From JAVJSU01 sp040219275 (GTDB lineage Bacteria > Chloroflexota > Anaerolineae > Aggregatilineales > Phototrophicaceae), in assembly GCA_040219275.1 (NCBI GenBank), contig JAVJSU010000103.1, positions 1 to 64,000 on the forward strand: a DNA stretch of 64,000 nt. Direction: 5' to 3'. A model generated the notes under the pieces. It was not told where the DNA came from. It saw nothing but the letters and a program-made list of their open reading frames with translations, and did not search any database. The stretch's first letter is position 1; every line of letters begins with the position of its first letter. A program made the position numbers and the translations under genes. Positions 18,023 to 27,710 of the stretch are shown here, one piece after another.

Positions 18023-18925
18023 CTATCTGGACGAAGGTGTAAGGATTTGGAACGTTTCGTAGAGGAATTCGAGATGTTCCAGTCGTTTTTGAGCGGCATA
18101 CGGATCACGAATGAACAACGCGCCCATTAATGCGTTGAGTAATGCAAACACCGCAACAGAATTACCATAGAGCCAGAGACGGTAAGGAACAATCAACGAA
18201 AGATCCGCCAATTGAGCGGGTGGCGATACGGGCGAATCCGTCACTACGATCACACTTGCGCCTATATCACGGGCATACTCCATTGTGATAAGTGTTTCTC
18301 GTGTGTAGCGTGCAAAGCAAATCGTGAACAATAAATCATCCTTAGAAAGGGTTTCTATCTGGCTCGGTAGGGGATCAATACCGGGCTTAAGCACAAGTGT
18401 ATTCGGGCGGACATAGCGCAATATATTCCCGAAATTGAGTGCAGGCGCAAATGAGGTACCTAACCCTAAAATAACCACCTGTCGGGCATTATCTAACAAA
18501 TCCACAGCTTTATCGAAACTGGCGACAGGTACGTGTTGGGTGAGATTCAGCAGATTGTCAATCTCCTCACGCAGGGCAGTCACTAGAATTGAAGTTTCGC
18601 CGGTTTCCGTCTGCTCTTTGCGCATATTATCAATTAACTGCTGTGAGCCAATTTGCAGGCGTTCTGATAATCGTGCCTGCCGCATGAGTTGCTTTCTGAG
18701 TGCGCTTTGCAATTCTGGAAAGCCCTTGTAACCTAATGACTGAGCAGTCCGAACCACTGTCGACGGATTCACCTCAACCGCCTCCGCGATTTGTGTGACC
18801 GTAAAGTGGATTACATCCAGCCCATGTGCCAGCAAAAACTCTATGACTTTCTGTTGGCTGGATGATAATGAACTGTGTTGTTCACGCATAACAGCGATTA
18901 CATCTTCCAGATCGGGTGATGTCAT
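18023..18925 (-). CDS. RpiR/MurR-family transcriptional regulator
   Basis: 300 residues. Residues 1-80 are the RpiR helix-turn-helix domain (SSSQQKVIEFLLAHG, VTQIAEAVEVNPSTVVRTAQSLGYKGF). Residues about 125-265 are a SIS sugar-phosphate-binding domain (VVILGLGTSFAPALNFGNILRY; DLLFTICFARYTRETLI). RpiR-type regulators sense phosphosugars; MurR senses MurNAc-6-phosphate. It follows dppC by 10 bp on the same strand, so it is the last gene of the permease operon and probably controls it and the divergent peptide operon. That would link peptide uptake to sugar or cell-wall metabolism. Confidence 0.88.
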   Translation of the reverse strand: MTSPDLEDVIAVMREQHSSLSSSQQKVIEFLLAHGLDVIHFTVTQIAEAVEVNPSTVVRTAQSLGYKGFPELQSALRKQLMRQARLSERLQIGSQQLIDNMRKEQTETGETSILVTALREEIDNLLNLTQHVPVASFDKAVDLLDNARQVVILGLGTSFAPALNFGNILRYVRPNTLVLKPGIDPLPSQIETLSKDDLLFTICFARYTRETLITMEYARDIGASVIVVTDSPVSPPAQLADLSLIVPYRLWLYGNSVAVFALLNALMGALFIRDPYAAQKRLEHLEFLYETFQILTPSSR

Positions 18926-18935
18926 GAATTCAGCC

Positions 18936-19835
18936 TCATTTGTTTATTTTACGGGGATCAAGGGCATCCCGTAGACCATCTCCCAACAGAAAAAAGCATA
19001 ATACGGCTACAGTAATCGCCAGACCAGGAAAGATAACCAGATGAAGACCGCGATCAAAGTAAGTACGCGATTCTGTGAGCATATTGCCCCATGTGGGTGT
19101 TGGCGGTTGTACGCCAAATCCTAAAAAACTTAACCCTGATTCTAGCAGAATAAGTGTCCCTGCGTTAATCGTCATTGAGATTAATGCAATTGAAAGTAGA
19201 TTAGGCATAATGTGCTGAACCATCAGACGAAAGTCTGTCGCGCCGATTGCTCTGCTAGCCAACAAATATTCCTGATGTTTGAGAGATAGGGTTTGCCCAC
19301 GAATCAAAAGGGCGGTGCTAATCCAACTGAGCATCGACAAGACAACCACCAGGGCTTGCGGTGATGGCGACCAGATGACCGAGGCGATTAGCAAGAGAAA
19401 CAGCGCAGGTATGGAGTTCAATGTCGTAACGATCCACATAATCACATCGTCAATCCAACCGCCATAATATCCGGCGATGATACCGACGACAAGTCCAATG
19501 GTCATCGACAATGTGCTGGCGATATAGGCTACGGCAAGGGAAATGCGCCCACCAAACAATAACCTGATGAGCATATCACGTCCTAAATGATCCGTTCCAA
19601 AGGGATGTTCGGAACTGGGTGACTGATATCGCTCACGCACACTGGTATTGTCTACATCGACATTGAGAACATACTCAACGATGGGCGGTCCTGCAATACA
19701 AATCAGGGTAAGTACAATCAAGATGATAGCAGATAGTAGGGTCAATTTGTCACGTAATAGTTGCCTGAAGGCATTTCCCCAGAAGGATCGGCGTTCGTCT
19801 TTTGCCAATGGTTGGGTTTGTAAGTTGATTGCCAC
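18936..19835 (-). CDS. Peptide ABC transporter permease, DppC/OppC type
   Basis: 299 residues with an N-terminal cytoplasmic segment and about six membrane helices. The BPD_transp_1 core has the EAA loop ASRAIGATDFRLMVQHIMPNLL that contacts the ATPase, and the family-typical HPFGTDHLGRDMLIRLLFGGRISL. It forms the permease pair with DppB, 22 bp upstream. No ATP-binding subunit is encoded in this window, so the ATPases must come from elsewhere in the genome. Confidence 0.9.
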   Translation of the reverse strand: MAINLQTQPLAKDERRSFWGNAFRQLLRDKLTLLSAIILIVLTLICIAGPPIVEYVLNVDVDNTSVRERYQSPSSEHPFGTDHLGRDMLIRLLFGGRISLAVAYIASTLSMTIGLVVGIIAGYYGGWIDDVIMWIVTTLNSIPALFLLLIASVIWSPSPQALVVVLSMLSWISTALLIRGQTLSLKHQEYLLASRAIGATDFRLMVQHIMPNLLSIALISMTINAGTLILLESGLSFLGFGVQPPTPTWGNMLTESRTYFDRGLHLVIFPGLAITVAVLCFFLLGDGLRDALDPRKINK

Positions 19836-19857
19836 TAAGCCCTATTCCTTTCAGGGA

Positions 19858-20877
19858 TTAAAAACGTACACGCGGATCCAACACACCATAGAGGATGTCA
19901 GAAATTATTAGTCCGATAACAAACAGCACGGAACTAAACAGCACGGATCCCATTATAAGCGGGAAATCCCTCTGCAACATGGCGGTCACAACCAGCCGAC
20001 CCATGCCGGGCCAGCTAAACACCTGCTCAATAATAATCGAGCCACCAATTAATCCACCGAGTCCTGGACCGAGGAATGCCGCAATCGGGATGAGTGCGTT
20101 ACGCATCACATGCCGCCGAAACACGGTGCGTTCAAGCAATCCCTTTGCTCTGGCAGTCCTGATGTAATCCTGCTCCATGATTTCCAGTGCTTCCGCCCGC
20201 ACATATCTTGAAATTGACGCGATAATGCTCAGCGCCGTTACAGAGACGGGCAAAATCATGTGTGCAATTCTGTCCCATAGGTCAAAACCCGTTCGGGTAA
20301 TATCCTGCCTGCCGCCCATGGGGAGCATATTCAGTTGTACGCTAAATAAAATAATTAACAACAGACCGAGCCAGAAACTTGGGAGTGCCGTTCCCAAAAC
20401 TGAAAACAGTCGAATCCCCTGATCCACAATTGAACCGCTCCATGCGGCGGCAACCAGACCCAGCACAATGCCAATAGCGTAGCCCAGAATCAGCGAAGTG
20501 AACATCAATTGTAGGGTCGCCGGAACACGCTCAAGAATTAAATCCAGCACAGGACGGCGATGAATAATCGATTGTCCCAGATCGCTCCTCAAAAGCCCCC
20601 TACGCGTTCCTTGAATATCGCCCGTCCCGTCGCCATCAACGTCAATTTCTGTCCAATCGTTGCCTACCAACCAATAGAGGTATTGAGTGACCGCGGGCTT
20701 ATCCAGACCGAGTTGACGGCGCAAGCGCAACGTTCCTTCGGCTGAGGCTTCTGGATTGAACGTTAACATAGAAACAGGGTCACCAGGAGCCGCTTGCATC
20801 ATAAAAAATGTTATCAGCGTGATGCCAAAAATAGTCGGTATTGCCTGAATGAGACGACGTAGGATGTATTTTGTCAT
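19858..20877 (-). CDS. Peptide ABC transporter permease, DppB/OppB type
   Basis: 339 residues, about six membrane helices. The N-terminus LRRLIQAIPTIFGITLITFFMM is the DppB signature and the EAA loop is TARAKGLLERTVFRRHVMRNALIP. The first external loop carries an acidic insert DVDGDGTGDIQG, which looks like a calcium-type DxDGDG loop; such inserts appear in Chloroflexota DppB proteins. First gene of the leftward operon, divergent from the peptide-binding protein at 21161. It starts ATG 20877. Confidence 0.9.
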   Translation of the reverse strand: MTKYILRRLIQAIPTIFGITLITFFMMQAAPGDPVSMLTFNPEASAEGTLRLRRQLGLDKPAVTQYLYWLVGNDWTEIDVDGDGTGDIQGTRRGLLRSDLGQSIIHRRPVLDLILERVPATLQLMFTSLILGYAIGIVLGLVAAAWSGSIVDQGIRLFSVLGTALPSFWLGLLLIILFSVQLNMLPMGGRQDITRTGFDLWDRIAHMILPVSVTALSIIASISRYVRAEALEIMEQDYIRTARAKGLLERTVFRRHVMRNALIPIAAFLGPGLGGLIGGSIIIEQVFSWPGMGRLVVTAMLQRDFPLIMGSVLFSSVLFVIGLIISDILYGVLDPRVRF

Positions 20878-21012
20878 CGATTCACGCCATTAAGGTGATT
20901 CTTATTCAAAATCATGTCGATTTCCTGATAATCCAGTGTCCACTAGGGGGCGGTCTCCGCGTTGTATCATGCTATTCTGCAAAGTATCGCGTATGTATTG
21001 ATAAGTTTTCGA

Positions 21013-21088
21013 TTGGACGAAAGGTTTGCACAATTATAGTGCGTGTTTGCATAACTGCAAATTATTTTGCAGAATTTTGCAATTTGCA
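21013..21088 (+). promoter_or_regulatory. Promoter and TGCA-motif operator array in the divergent peptide-operon region
   Basis: TTGGAC (21013-21018) and TATAGT (21035-21040) with a 16-bp spacer form a plausible promoter for the rightward operon. Six TTTGCA motifs cover it and the next 50 bp: forward at 21025, 21046, 21066, 21076 and 21083, inverted at 21056. The pair at 21046-21061 is a perfect inverted repeat, TTTGCA-taac-TGCAAA. This arrangement between dppB and the binding protein looks like an operator cluster, most simply for the RpiR-type regulator. The remaining 20878-21160 holds no gene. Confidence 0.55.
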
Positions 21089-21160
21089 TAATTCGTTGCT
21101 AATATCCATGCGAATATCAACTTCCCGCCCGGTTCTTACAACGAGATTAGGAGTCAAATA

Positions 21161-22765
21161 ATGCGCAAGATTTTTCTGTTGTGCCTGTTGGTATGTTTAC
21201 TTTCAATAGGAACGTCAGCTTCCGCACAGGACAGCGAGACGATCGTGCAAGCGTTTCCCGCAGATTCGACAACGTTTAACACTGTTCTTCAAATTGAGAG
21301 TGTTGACAGTGTCGTACAAGGCTTAGTTTTTCCTTCTCTAACGATCAATAACGTTGAGACCGGAATGCCCGAACCGTATCTAGCGGATTGGGAAATTTCT
21401 GAAGATGGTCTCATCTACACCTTCACGATTAATGAAGATGCCGTTTGGAGTGATGGCACACCAATCACTTCAACTGATGTCTTATTTACGCTGAATGCAG
21501 TGTTCAGCGATAATGTGGAGACCTTCCGCACAATTGACGGTGTCGAAGCGATCAACGCTATTGACGATAAGAATTTTGAAATTGTTCTGGCGAACCCGAC
21601 ATGCGGTTTGTTCAGCCAGATCGGGATTGGAATATTGCCAGCGCACAAATTTGCGCCGGACTATAGCGATTTCATGACTTCACCTTTCAACACTAATCCG
21701 GACATTAGCGGAGGTCCATACATCCTGTCGGATCGTGCAGTTGATGAATTCTTGCGCTTTGCGGCGAACGATAGCTTCTTCCTCGGCACGCCAGATATTG
21801 AGCAAGTGATTTTTCAGGTTATTGTGGATGAGCAAGTGCGTATTCAATCAGTAGAAAGTGGCGACGCAGATTGGGCGACAGGGTTGGATAGCGAACAGAT
21901 CGCACCGTTTGCAGATAACGATGCTTTCACTGTCCATCCAATTGAGGCAAATGGCTGGGTGCTCACCCTGTTTAATCTGGCTGATCCTACGCAACCGATG
22001 CCCGCACGTGACGAAGACGGTAATTATGTAGAGCAACCGCCACATCCTGTTTTCGGTGATGCGCTGGTTCGTCAGGCACTCATTCAGGGTTGGGATCATG
22101 AAGATGGTGTCTTCCTGACCGGGGAAGGTGCACGTCGTTTGGTGGGACCGGTAACACCGATTCTTGAAGATGCGTACAATAACGATCTGGAATTGTATGC
22201 TTACGATCCGGATGCGGCTGGCGCGATGCTTGATGAAGCCGGTTGGGTTCTGAATGGTGACATCCGCGAAAAAGATGGCGTGCCGTTGTCTATCGACCTC
22301 GTTTATCTCTCAGACTTTGAAGAAATCGCTACGGTTGTGGGTGATTATTGGACAGATTTAGGTGTGGATGTGACCCTGACGACAGGCGAACAAGGTGCCA
22401 TCATCGGCGAAACGATTGCCCCACAAGCCTTCGACGCATTTATTGTGCAGGTCACCTGGGATGAACCCACGCCAGATGTATTGTTAAACTTCTTGTGGAA
22501 CAGCAGTAACGATTTCGGCACGAACTTCGGCTCTTACGTTGATGAAGAATTCGATAGTCTCTTAGCCGAATTAACCACCGCCGACTGTGCTCCAGAAGCA
22601 CGTCAACCGATCTACTATCGTCTTCAGGAAATTTTACACGACCAAGCCGCAAGTGATTTCATCAGTACAGTTGTTGGCTATAGCGTGACGAGTTCACGTA
22701 TCCAAAATGTCGCTTTCTCAGCGTGGGGATCTACACCCATCTGGGAATGGGTAATTGAGGAATAA
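21161..22765 (+). CDS. Peptide/nickel-type extracellular solute-binding protein (SBP family 5)
   Basis: 534 residues. A signal peptide (MRKIFLLCLLVCLLSIGTSA) ends at SASAQD; there is no lipobox Cys. The mature protein has the family-5 binding fold: LADWEISEDGLIYTFTI and the DGTPITSTDVLFTLNAV segment typical of oligopeptide-binding proteins. AGGAGT lies 8 nt before the ATG. It is divergent from dppB-dppC and should hand peptides to that permease; it heads the rightward operon of hydrolases and amino-acid enzymes. Confidence 0.9.
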   Translation: MRKIFLLCLLVCLLSIGTSASAQDSETIVQAFPADSTTFNTVLQIESVDSVVQGLVFPSLTINNVETGMPEPYLADWEISEDGLIYTFTINEDAVWSDGTPITSTDVLFTLNAVFSDNVETFRTIDGVEAINAIDDKNFEIVLANPTCGLFSQIGIGILPAHKFAPDYSDFMTSPFNTNPDISGGPYILSDRAVDEFLRFAANDSFFLGTPDIEQVIFQVIVDEQVRIQSVESGDADWATGLDSEQIAPFADNDAFTVHPIEANGWVLTLFNLADPTQPMPARDEDGNYVEQPPHPVFGDALVRQALIQGWDHEDGVFLTGEGARRLVGPVTPILEDAYNNDLELYAYDPDAAGAMLDEAGWVLNGDIREKDGVPLSIDLVYLSDFEEIATVVGDYWTDLGVDVTLTTGEQGAIIGETIAPQAFDAFIVQVTWDEPTPDVLLNFLWNSSNDFGTNFGSYVDEEFDSLLAELTTADCAPEARQPIYYRLQEILHDQAASDFISTVVGYSVTSSRIQNVAFSAWGSTPIWEWVIEE

Positions 22766-22844
22766 GCGTTGCTACAGACGGGACATGCCATCTGGTGTGT
22801 CCCATTGTTTTTGAATCACCGACAACGCCAAGGGGAACTAACTC

Positions 22845-24341
22845 ATGATGGAAGTACTTAAAGGCTTTGAGCAATTTGTGAAAGATACGATGGAAGAATG
22901 GCAAGTGCCCGGTGTCGCCATTGCCATCGTTAAAGATGATGAAGTAGTCTACGCCGAAGGTTTTGGCTATAGAGATGTTGAAAATGAGTTGCCTGTCACG
23001 CCAGAGACGATCTTCGCGATTGGCTCTTCCACAAAATCGTTCACGGCAACCTCTGCTGGAATTATGGTTGATGATGGCAAACTTGACTGGAACACGCCCA
23101 TCCGTAAATGGCTCCCCAGTTTTGAGCTTCATGATCGTTTCGCAAGCGAACGTATGACTCTGGCTGATTTGCTCTGTCATCGATCTGGTTTGCCACGCCA
23201 TGATCTGATGTGGATTGGTACGCCTTTGACCCGCAAAGGGATTTTTGACCGCCTTAAACATCTGGAACCGAGCAAAGATTTCCGCACCTTGTGGCAATAT
23301 CAGAATTTGATGTATCTCACCGCTGGCTATCTGGTTGGAACTGTAAACGACTCTTCATGGGAAGATGTGGTTCGTGAGCGCATCTTCGCCCCTCTTGAGA
23401 TGAACGATAGCAATCTGTCGGTGATTGACTCCCAAAAAACGGATAATTATGCGCTACCCTACGAGGTTCCTGATCGCAAATCCGGCGAGCGCAAACTGAT
23501 TGACTTCCGCAATATAGATGCGATTGGTCCGGCAGGATCAATTAACTCCAATGTGTTGGATATGGCGAAGTGGCTAATGCTGAATCTCAATGGTGGGAAA
23601 TGCAAAGATGAGCAGATCGTTGCTGAAGCCACGCTGAAGGAGATTCATTCGGCGCAGATGCCACTTGTTACAGAAGCAATATTGATGCCACCTTTCGAAA
23701 CACACCCTGAAATTGGTCAGGCGAGCTATGGCTTTGGCTGGTTAATTCAGAATTATCGTGGTCATCGCTGGTTGCATCATGGTGGCAACATTGACGGCTT
23801 CAATGCGATGATTTCGCTTTTGCCAAATGAGAAATATGGCATCGTCATCCTGTCTAATTTGAGTGGGGCAATCGCATTGCCTATTCTTGGTAATCTGCTA
23901 GATCGTTTGTTGGAACTTGAGCCGCTGGATTGGAATAAAATCTGGCTGGATTTCCGCGACGAACAGATCAAAGGGACGGAGGCAGGTGACGAAGCGATGG
24001 AAAAAGCTCGCATCCCTGATACGCAACCTTCCCACGCACTCGAAGATTATGTGGGCGAGTACGAGCATCCCGCCTACGGTGACTTCACCGTCGAACTGCG
24101 TGATGGAAGTCTGGTCTCAACCTACAATGATATGGAATTCCAGACGAATCATTATCACTACGATATGTTCCTCGGCAAGATAGAGAAATTTAGCTTCTCT
24201 TTGCCACTTACATTTTCAATCGGGTCAGATGGGTCTGTCTCTAGCGTTTCCGCACCATTGGGGATGCACCCCGCGGTGAAGCCCATTGAATTTGTTCGCA
24301 AGCCAGCGCCGGAAGCAGAAGGTGAAGCGGAGCAGGACTAG
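22845..24341 (+). CDS. Serine hydrolase of the beta-lactamase/D-aminopeptidase family
   Basis: 498 residues, class C beta-lactamase fold. The nucleophile motif SxxK is in IGSSTKSFTA (SSTK), the Tyr motif in WQYQNLMYLTAGY (YQN), and the third motif in WLHHGGNIDGF (HHGG). A C-terminal lipocalin-like DUF3471-type domain follows (about 390-490). No signal peptide is visible, so it is probably cytosolic. The family includes DD-peptidases, D-aminopeptidases and esterases. In this operon, behind a peptide importer and near a racemase, a D-stereospecific peptidase or esterase is likely, but the substrate is inference. Two ATGs (22845, 22848) are possible. Confidence 0.87.
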   Translation: MMEVLKGFEQFVKDTMEEWQVPGVAIAIVKDDEVVYAEGFGYRDVENELPVTPETIFAIGSSTKSFTATSAGIMVDDGKLDWNTPIRKWLPSFELHDRFASERMTLADLLCHRSGLPRHDLMWIGTPLTRKGIFDRLKHLEPSKDFRTLWQYQNLMYLTAGYLVGTVNDSSWEDVVRERIFAPLEMNDSNLSVIDSQKTDNYALPYEVPDRKSGERKLIDFRNIDAIGPAGSINSNVLDMAKWLMLNLNGGKCKDEQIVAEATLKEIHSAQMPLVTEAILMPPFETHPEIGQASYGFGWLIQNYRGHRWLHHGGNIDGFNAMISLLPNEKYGIVILSNLSGAIALPILGNLLDRLLELEPLDWNKIWLDFRDEQIKGTEAGDEAMEKARIPDTQPSHALEDYVGEYEHPAYGDFTVELRDGSLVSTYNDMEFQTNHYHYDMFLGKIEKFSFSLPLTFSIGSDGSVSSVSAPLGMHPAVKPIEFVRKPAPEAEGEAEQD

Positions 24342-24346
24342 AAGCG

Positions 24347-25195
24347 ATGAATGACCTCAACCTGCGTGAGGTTCGGACAATGTCGGAGTTTGATACGCTT
24401 GTCAAACTCCAACAAGCGATCTGGGGAATGCCTGTCGAATCCGTCACATCTTCGTATGTGATGATGGCGACGATTCATACGGGCGGCGTTGTCATCGGCG
24501 CGGAACGCAACGGTGAACTGGTCGGTTTTTGCTTTGCATTTGTCGCATGGCGCGGCGACCGTCCGTTTTTGTGGTCACATATGGCGGGTGTATTGCCTGA
24601 GTATCGAGGGCAGGGCATCGGCTCTATGCTCAAACATGCCCAGCGAAAATGGGCGCTGGAACACGATTACTCGATAATAAGCTGGACATTCGACCCGATT
24701 CAATACGGGAATGCGAATTTTAATTTTCGTCATCTGGGGTGTGTTGCAGACAGTTACCTTGTGAACCACTATGGCGAAATGACAGACGAGATAAACGCTG
24801 GACTTGCCAGTGATCGCCTTGAGGTGCGCTGGCAATTGCATGATGCGCGGGTCATTGCCTCGGCGGAAGCGGGATTGCCAGATAACATCATCACACCTAA
24901 TGACGACGGAACATTTATCCTGCAAGCGGATGAGGCTTATGAACCGCTTCGCGCTACGGAAACGGCTTTTGAGCAGGTAACGTGCTTTGCCGAAGTCCCC
25001 TACAACATCAATACGCTGAAGCGCGACGATATAGAGAAAGCCAAACGCTGGCAGATCGGGTTGCGATGGGCATTGCAGGAAGCGTTTCAGCGTGGCTTTT
25101 TTATTACGAATTTTGCCGGTAAGGAGAATCGGGGTTGGTATGTGTTGACGCGCACTTATACGGAACCAACATCGAAATTTAGGAGAGAGACTTGA
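24347..25195 (+). CDS. GNAT acyltransferase (COG3375-like), probable N-acylation of amino acids
   Basis: 282 residues. The acyl-CoA-binding motif is VLPEYRGQGIGSMLKHAQR (R/QxxGxG) and WTFDPIQYGNANFNF follows, as in the COG3375 GNAT group. Proteins of this group are commonly next to N-succinylamino-acid racemase; in Geobacillus the pair works with a desuccinylase to turn D-amino acids into L. Here it starts 5 bp after the upstream stop and its own stop TGA overlaps the TTG start of the racemase gene, so the two are coupled. Succinyl transfer to D-amino acids is the best guess. Confidence 0.85.
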   Translation: MNDLNLREVRTMSEFDTLVKLQQAIWGMPVESVTSSYVMMATIHTGGVVIGAERNGELVGFCFAFVAWRGDRPFLWSHMAGVLPEYRGQGIGSMLKHAQRKWALEHDYSIISWTFDPIQYGNANFNFRHLGCVADSYLVNHYGEMTDEINAGLASDRLEVRWQLHDARVIASAEAGLPDNIITPNDDGTFILQADEAYEPLRATETAFEQVTCFAEVPYNINTLKRDDIEKAKRWQIGLRWALQEAFQRGFFITNFAGKENRGWYVLTRTYTEPTSKFRRET

Positions 25196-26343
25196 AACCA
25201 ATCACAGTCAAAGATATTCGCTTACATGTAATCTCATTGCCATATGTCGAACCACTCAAGACCAGTTTTGGCGCACCATTGGAAAAATCCGCCGTGCTGG
25301 TGGAGTTGGAAACCACCGATGGCGTGATCGGCTGGGGCGAAGGCGCGACAGAAGTCAGTCCTTCCTACAGCTATGAAACGATCCTTACCGGACTGCACAT
25401 CACAAACGAATTTTTGATTCCACGTCTAGTTGGTCAGACTATTGAAAAAGCGACGGATGTGCCGCTCTTGCTCCGTGCGGTACGGGGAAATAACTTTTCC
25501 AAATCAGGTGTAGAAGCGGCAATTTGGGATGCGCTAGCGAAGACCAACGATATGCGCCTGACCGATTATTTCGCCAGTTTTCTGGAGGGCGATCAGCAAT
25601 CGAGAAACCGCGCGGATGTTGGCGTGAGCATCGGGATTCAGCCGACGATAGAAGAAACGTTGGCGGTGATTCAAAAACGGTTGAATCAAGGTTATCGGCG
25701 TATTAAACTCAAAATCCAGCGTGGCTGGGATGTCGAACTTGCGCGGGCCGTGCGGGCTGTGTTTCCCGATATTTCGTTGATGTTGGATGCGAACAGTGAT
25801 TACACACTCGCCGATGCCGATCATCTGGTTAAGCTGGATGAATTCGACCTGTTAATGATCGAACAACCACTCGCCTACTATGACATCTACGAACACGGGC
25901 AACTCCAAAAGTGCCTGAAAACCCGCATTTGTCTGGATGAAAGTGTGAAATCTGCCAATGATCTCTTGCTCGCAATACAGGTTGATGCCATTCGCATTTT
26001 GAACCTCAAACCCGCACGCGTGGGCGGTTACACGGAGAGCCTGAAAATTTATAACATTTGTGTTGAAAATAATCTACCCGTATGGATTGGCGGAATGCTG
26101 GAAACTGGCATCGGACGGGCGGCAAATATAGCGTTTGCGGCACTACCGGGCGTTTCATTACCCTGCGATATTTCCGCGACTGATCGTTATTTTGATCCTG
26201 ATCTTACTGAACCGGCATTTAATCTGAATTCTGATAGCACATTAACTGTTCCGGACGGTTACGGTATAGGTGTCACTATTCAACCGGATCGTTTGGCGGA
26301 TGCCAGCGCTCGCTGGCGTGAAAGTTATCCGTATAAGCATTAA
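25192..26343 (+). CDS. N-succinylamino-acid racemase / o-succinylbenzoate synthase (enolase superfamily)
   Basis: 383 residues from TTG 25192, after AGGAGAG; the start overlaps the GNAT stop. The muconate-lactonising-enzyme subgroup residues are all present: KLK with Lys172/Lys174, metal ligands Asp199 (LDANS), Glu224 (IEQPL) and Asp249 (LDES), and Lys273 (LNLKPARVGG). Spacing matches the NSAR/OSBS family, and PVWIGGMLETGIGRAAN is its C-terminal signature. OSBS makes menaquinone precursor; NSAR racemises N-succinyl amino acids. No other men gene is nearby and a COG3375-type acyltransferase precedes it, so NSAR activity is more likely. A dipeptide epimerase is less likely. Confidence 0.88.
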   Translation: MKPITVKDIRLHVISLPYVEPLKTSFGAPLEKSAVLVELETTDGVIGWGEGATEVSPSYSYETILTGLHITNEFLIPRLVGQTIEKATDVPLLLRAVRGNNFSKSGVEAAIWDALAKTNDMRLTDYFASFLEGDQQSRNRADVGVSIGIQPTIEETLAVIQKRLNQGYRRIKLKIQRGWDVELARAVRAVFPDISLMLDANSDYTLADADHLVKLDEFDLLMIEQPLAYYDIYEHGQLQKCLKTRICLDESVKSANDLLLAIQVDAIRILNLKPARVGGYTESLKIYNICVENNLPVWIGGMLETGIGRAANIAFAALPGVSLPCDISATDRYFDPDLTEPAFNLNSDSTLTVPDGYGIGVTIQPDRLADASARWRESYPYKH

Positions 26344-26354
26344 AAGGGGAAATT

Positions 26355-27710
26355 ATGAGTCAGGAAAAATTTGAGAAGGTTGTTCAGATCGTTAAAGAGA
26401 TGATGGAAGAACACCACGTACCGGGGATTGCTCTGGGGATTATTGACGGCGACCAGACCTATACCACCGGTCTAGGCGTGACCAGTGTGGATAATCCGCT
26501 TGATGTGACGGACGAAACCTTATTCCAGATTGGTTCCATCACCAAAACGTATACAACCACTGCGATCATGTGTCTGGTGGAACAGGGTAAGTTAGACCTG
26601 AATGCGCGTGTTCGCCAATATCTCCCGAACTTTAAAGTGCTTGATGACTCGGTTGCGGACAAAGTGACGGTCAAGCATCTGGTGACGCATAGCGCCGGAT
26701 GGGTTGGCGATGTGTTCACCGATACCGGAAGCAACGATGATAGTATGAAATTATATATGGAGCAGATGGCGGAGTTAGATCAACTCGCCCCGCCTGATAC
26801 GGTGTTCTCCTACAACAATGCGGCGTTTGCCGTTGCAGGACATTTGATTGAAATAGTCACAGGGAAACCTTACGAAGCGGCGATTCAGGAACTTATTTTC
26901 GAGCCGCTTGGGTTGGAGCGTTCGTTTTTCTTCCCACGCGATATGATGACTTTCCGATTTGTGGTGGGGCATGTCGTCATTGACGATGTGGCGAAAGTTC
27001 AGCGCCCGTGGTCGATCCCGCGCTCATCGAATGCTGCTGGTGGCATTACGTGCCATGTTAAAGACTTGTTGAGTTATGCTCGGCTTCATATGGAGGATGG
27101 TACGACAAAGGATGGTACACGCCTGTTGAGTTCAGAAACCGTACAACTCATGCAAACCCCGCAATTTCCCATCAATGATTTTGACGGAGACATCGGCTTA
27201 AGCTGGTGGATTAAAGAGCGTAACGGCGTAAAGCTGGTGGGGCATGGTGGCACAACAATCGGACAAACCTGTGATATGGTGTTTGCGCCGTCAAAACGAT
27301 TTGCAATTGCGATTCTGGCAAATGGCAATCAAGGGAGTTTGCCCGTACATGCCGGTTTTAAAGTGGCTCTCAAGGAATATCTTGGCATTGAAGAACCAGA
27401 GAGCTTGCCTGCTCCGGCAAGTGTTGAGGAGTTGGACGTTTATATAGGAACGTATGCCCGTCCCGCGGCGACCTTTGAAGTGACACAGGATGAGGGCTAC
27501 CTTTTTGCGAAAATGACCCCGAATATTAGCCTCGGTGATGAGAAACCCCCGGAAATCCCGCCATTTAAGTTGTCCTTGAGTAGTAAAGATCAGTTTTTTG
27601 TCACCGAAGGCATGTATAAAGACCTGCGAGTAGAATTTCTACGTAAAGACGATGGCAATATTGGCTGGTTTAGACTTGGCGCACGTATTAATCCAAGGGT
27701 GGAGTCATGA
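26355..27710 (+). CDS. Second beta-lactamase-family serine hydrolase
   Basis: 451 residues, related to the protein at 22845 but clearly diverged. Motifs: SITK in IGSITKTYTT, YNN in FSYNNAAFAVAGHLIE, and HGG in LVGHGGTTIG. A DUF3471-like C-terminal domain follows (about 355-445). There is no signal peptide. AAGGGG precedes the ATG. Its stop overlaps the S9 peptidase start by 4 bp. It may be the hydrolase that removes the succinyl group or cleaves D-peptides, but no motif decides this. Confidence 0.87.
   Translation: MSQEKFEKVVQIVKEMMEEHHVPGIALGIIDGDQTYTTGLGVTSVDNPLDVTDETLFQIGSITKTYTTTAIMCLVEQGKLDLNARVRQYLPNFKVLDDSVADKVTVKHLVTHSAGWVGDVFTDTGSNDDSMKLYMEQMAELDQLAPPDTVFSYNNAAFAVAGHLIEIVTGKPYEAAIQELIFEPLGLERSFFFPRDMMTFRFVVGHVVIDDVAKVQRPWSIPRSSNAAGGITCHVKDLLSYARLHMEDGTTKDGTRLLSSETVQLMQTPQFPINDFDGDIGLSWWIKERNGVKLVGHGGTTIGQTCDMVFAPSKRFAIAILANGNQGSLPVHAGFKVALKEYLGIEEPESLPAPASVEELDVYIGTYARPAATFEVTQDEGYLFAKMTPNISLGDEKPPEIPPFKLSLSSKDQFFVTEGMYKDLRVEFLRKDDGNIGWFRLGARINPRVES

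Noticed and set aside
25192..26343. Menaquinone biosynthesis (menC) as the main role
   Set aside because: No other men gene is nearby and the coupled COG3375-type acyltransferase points to amino-acid racemisation; not excluded, only less likely.
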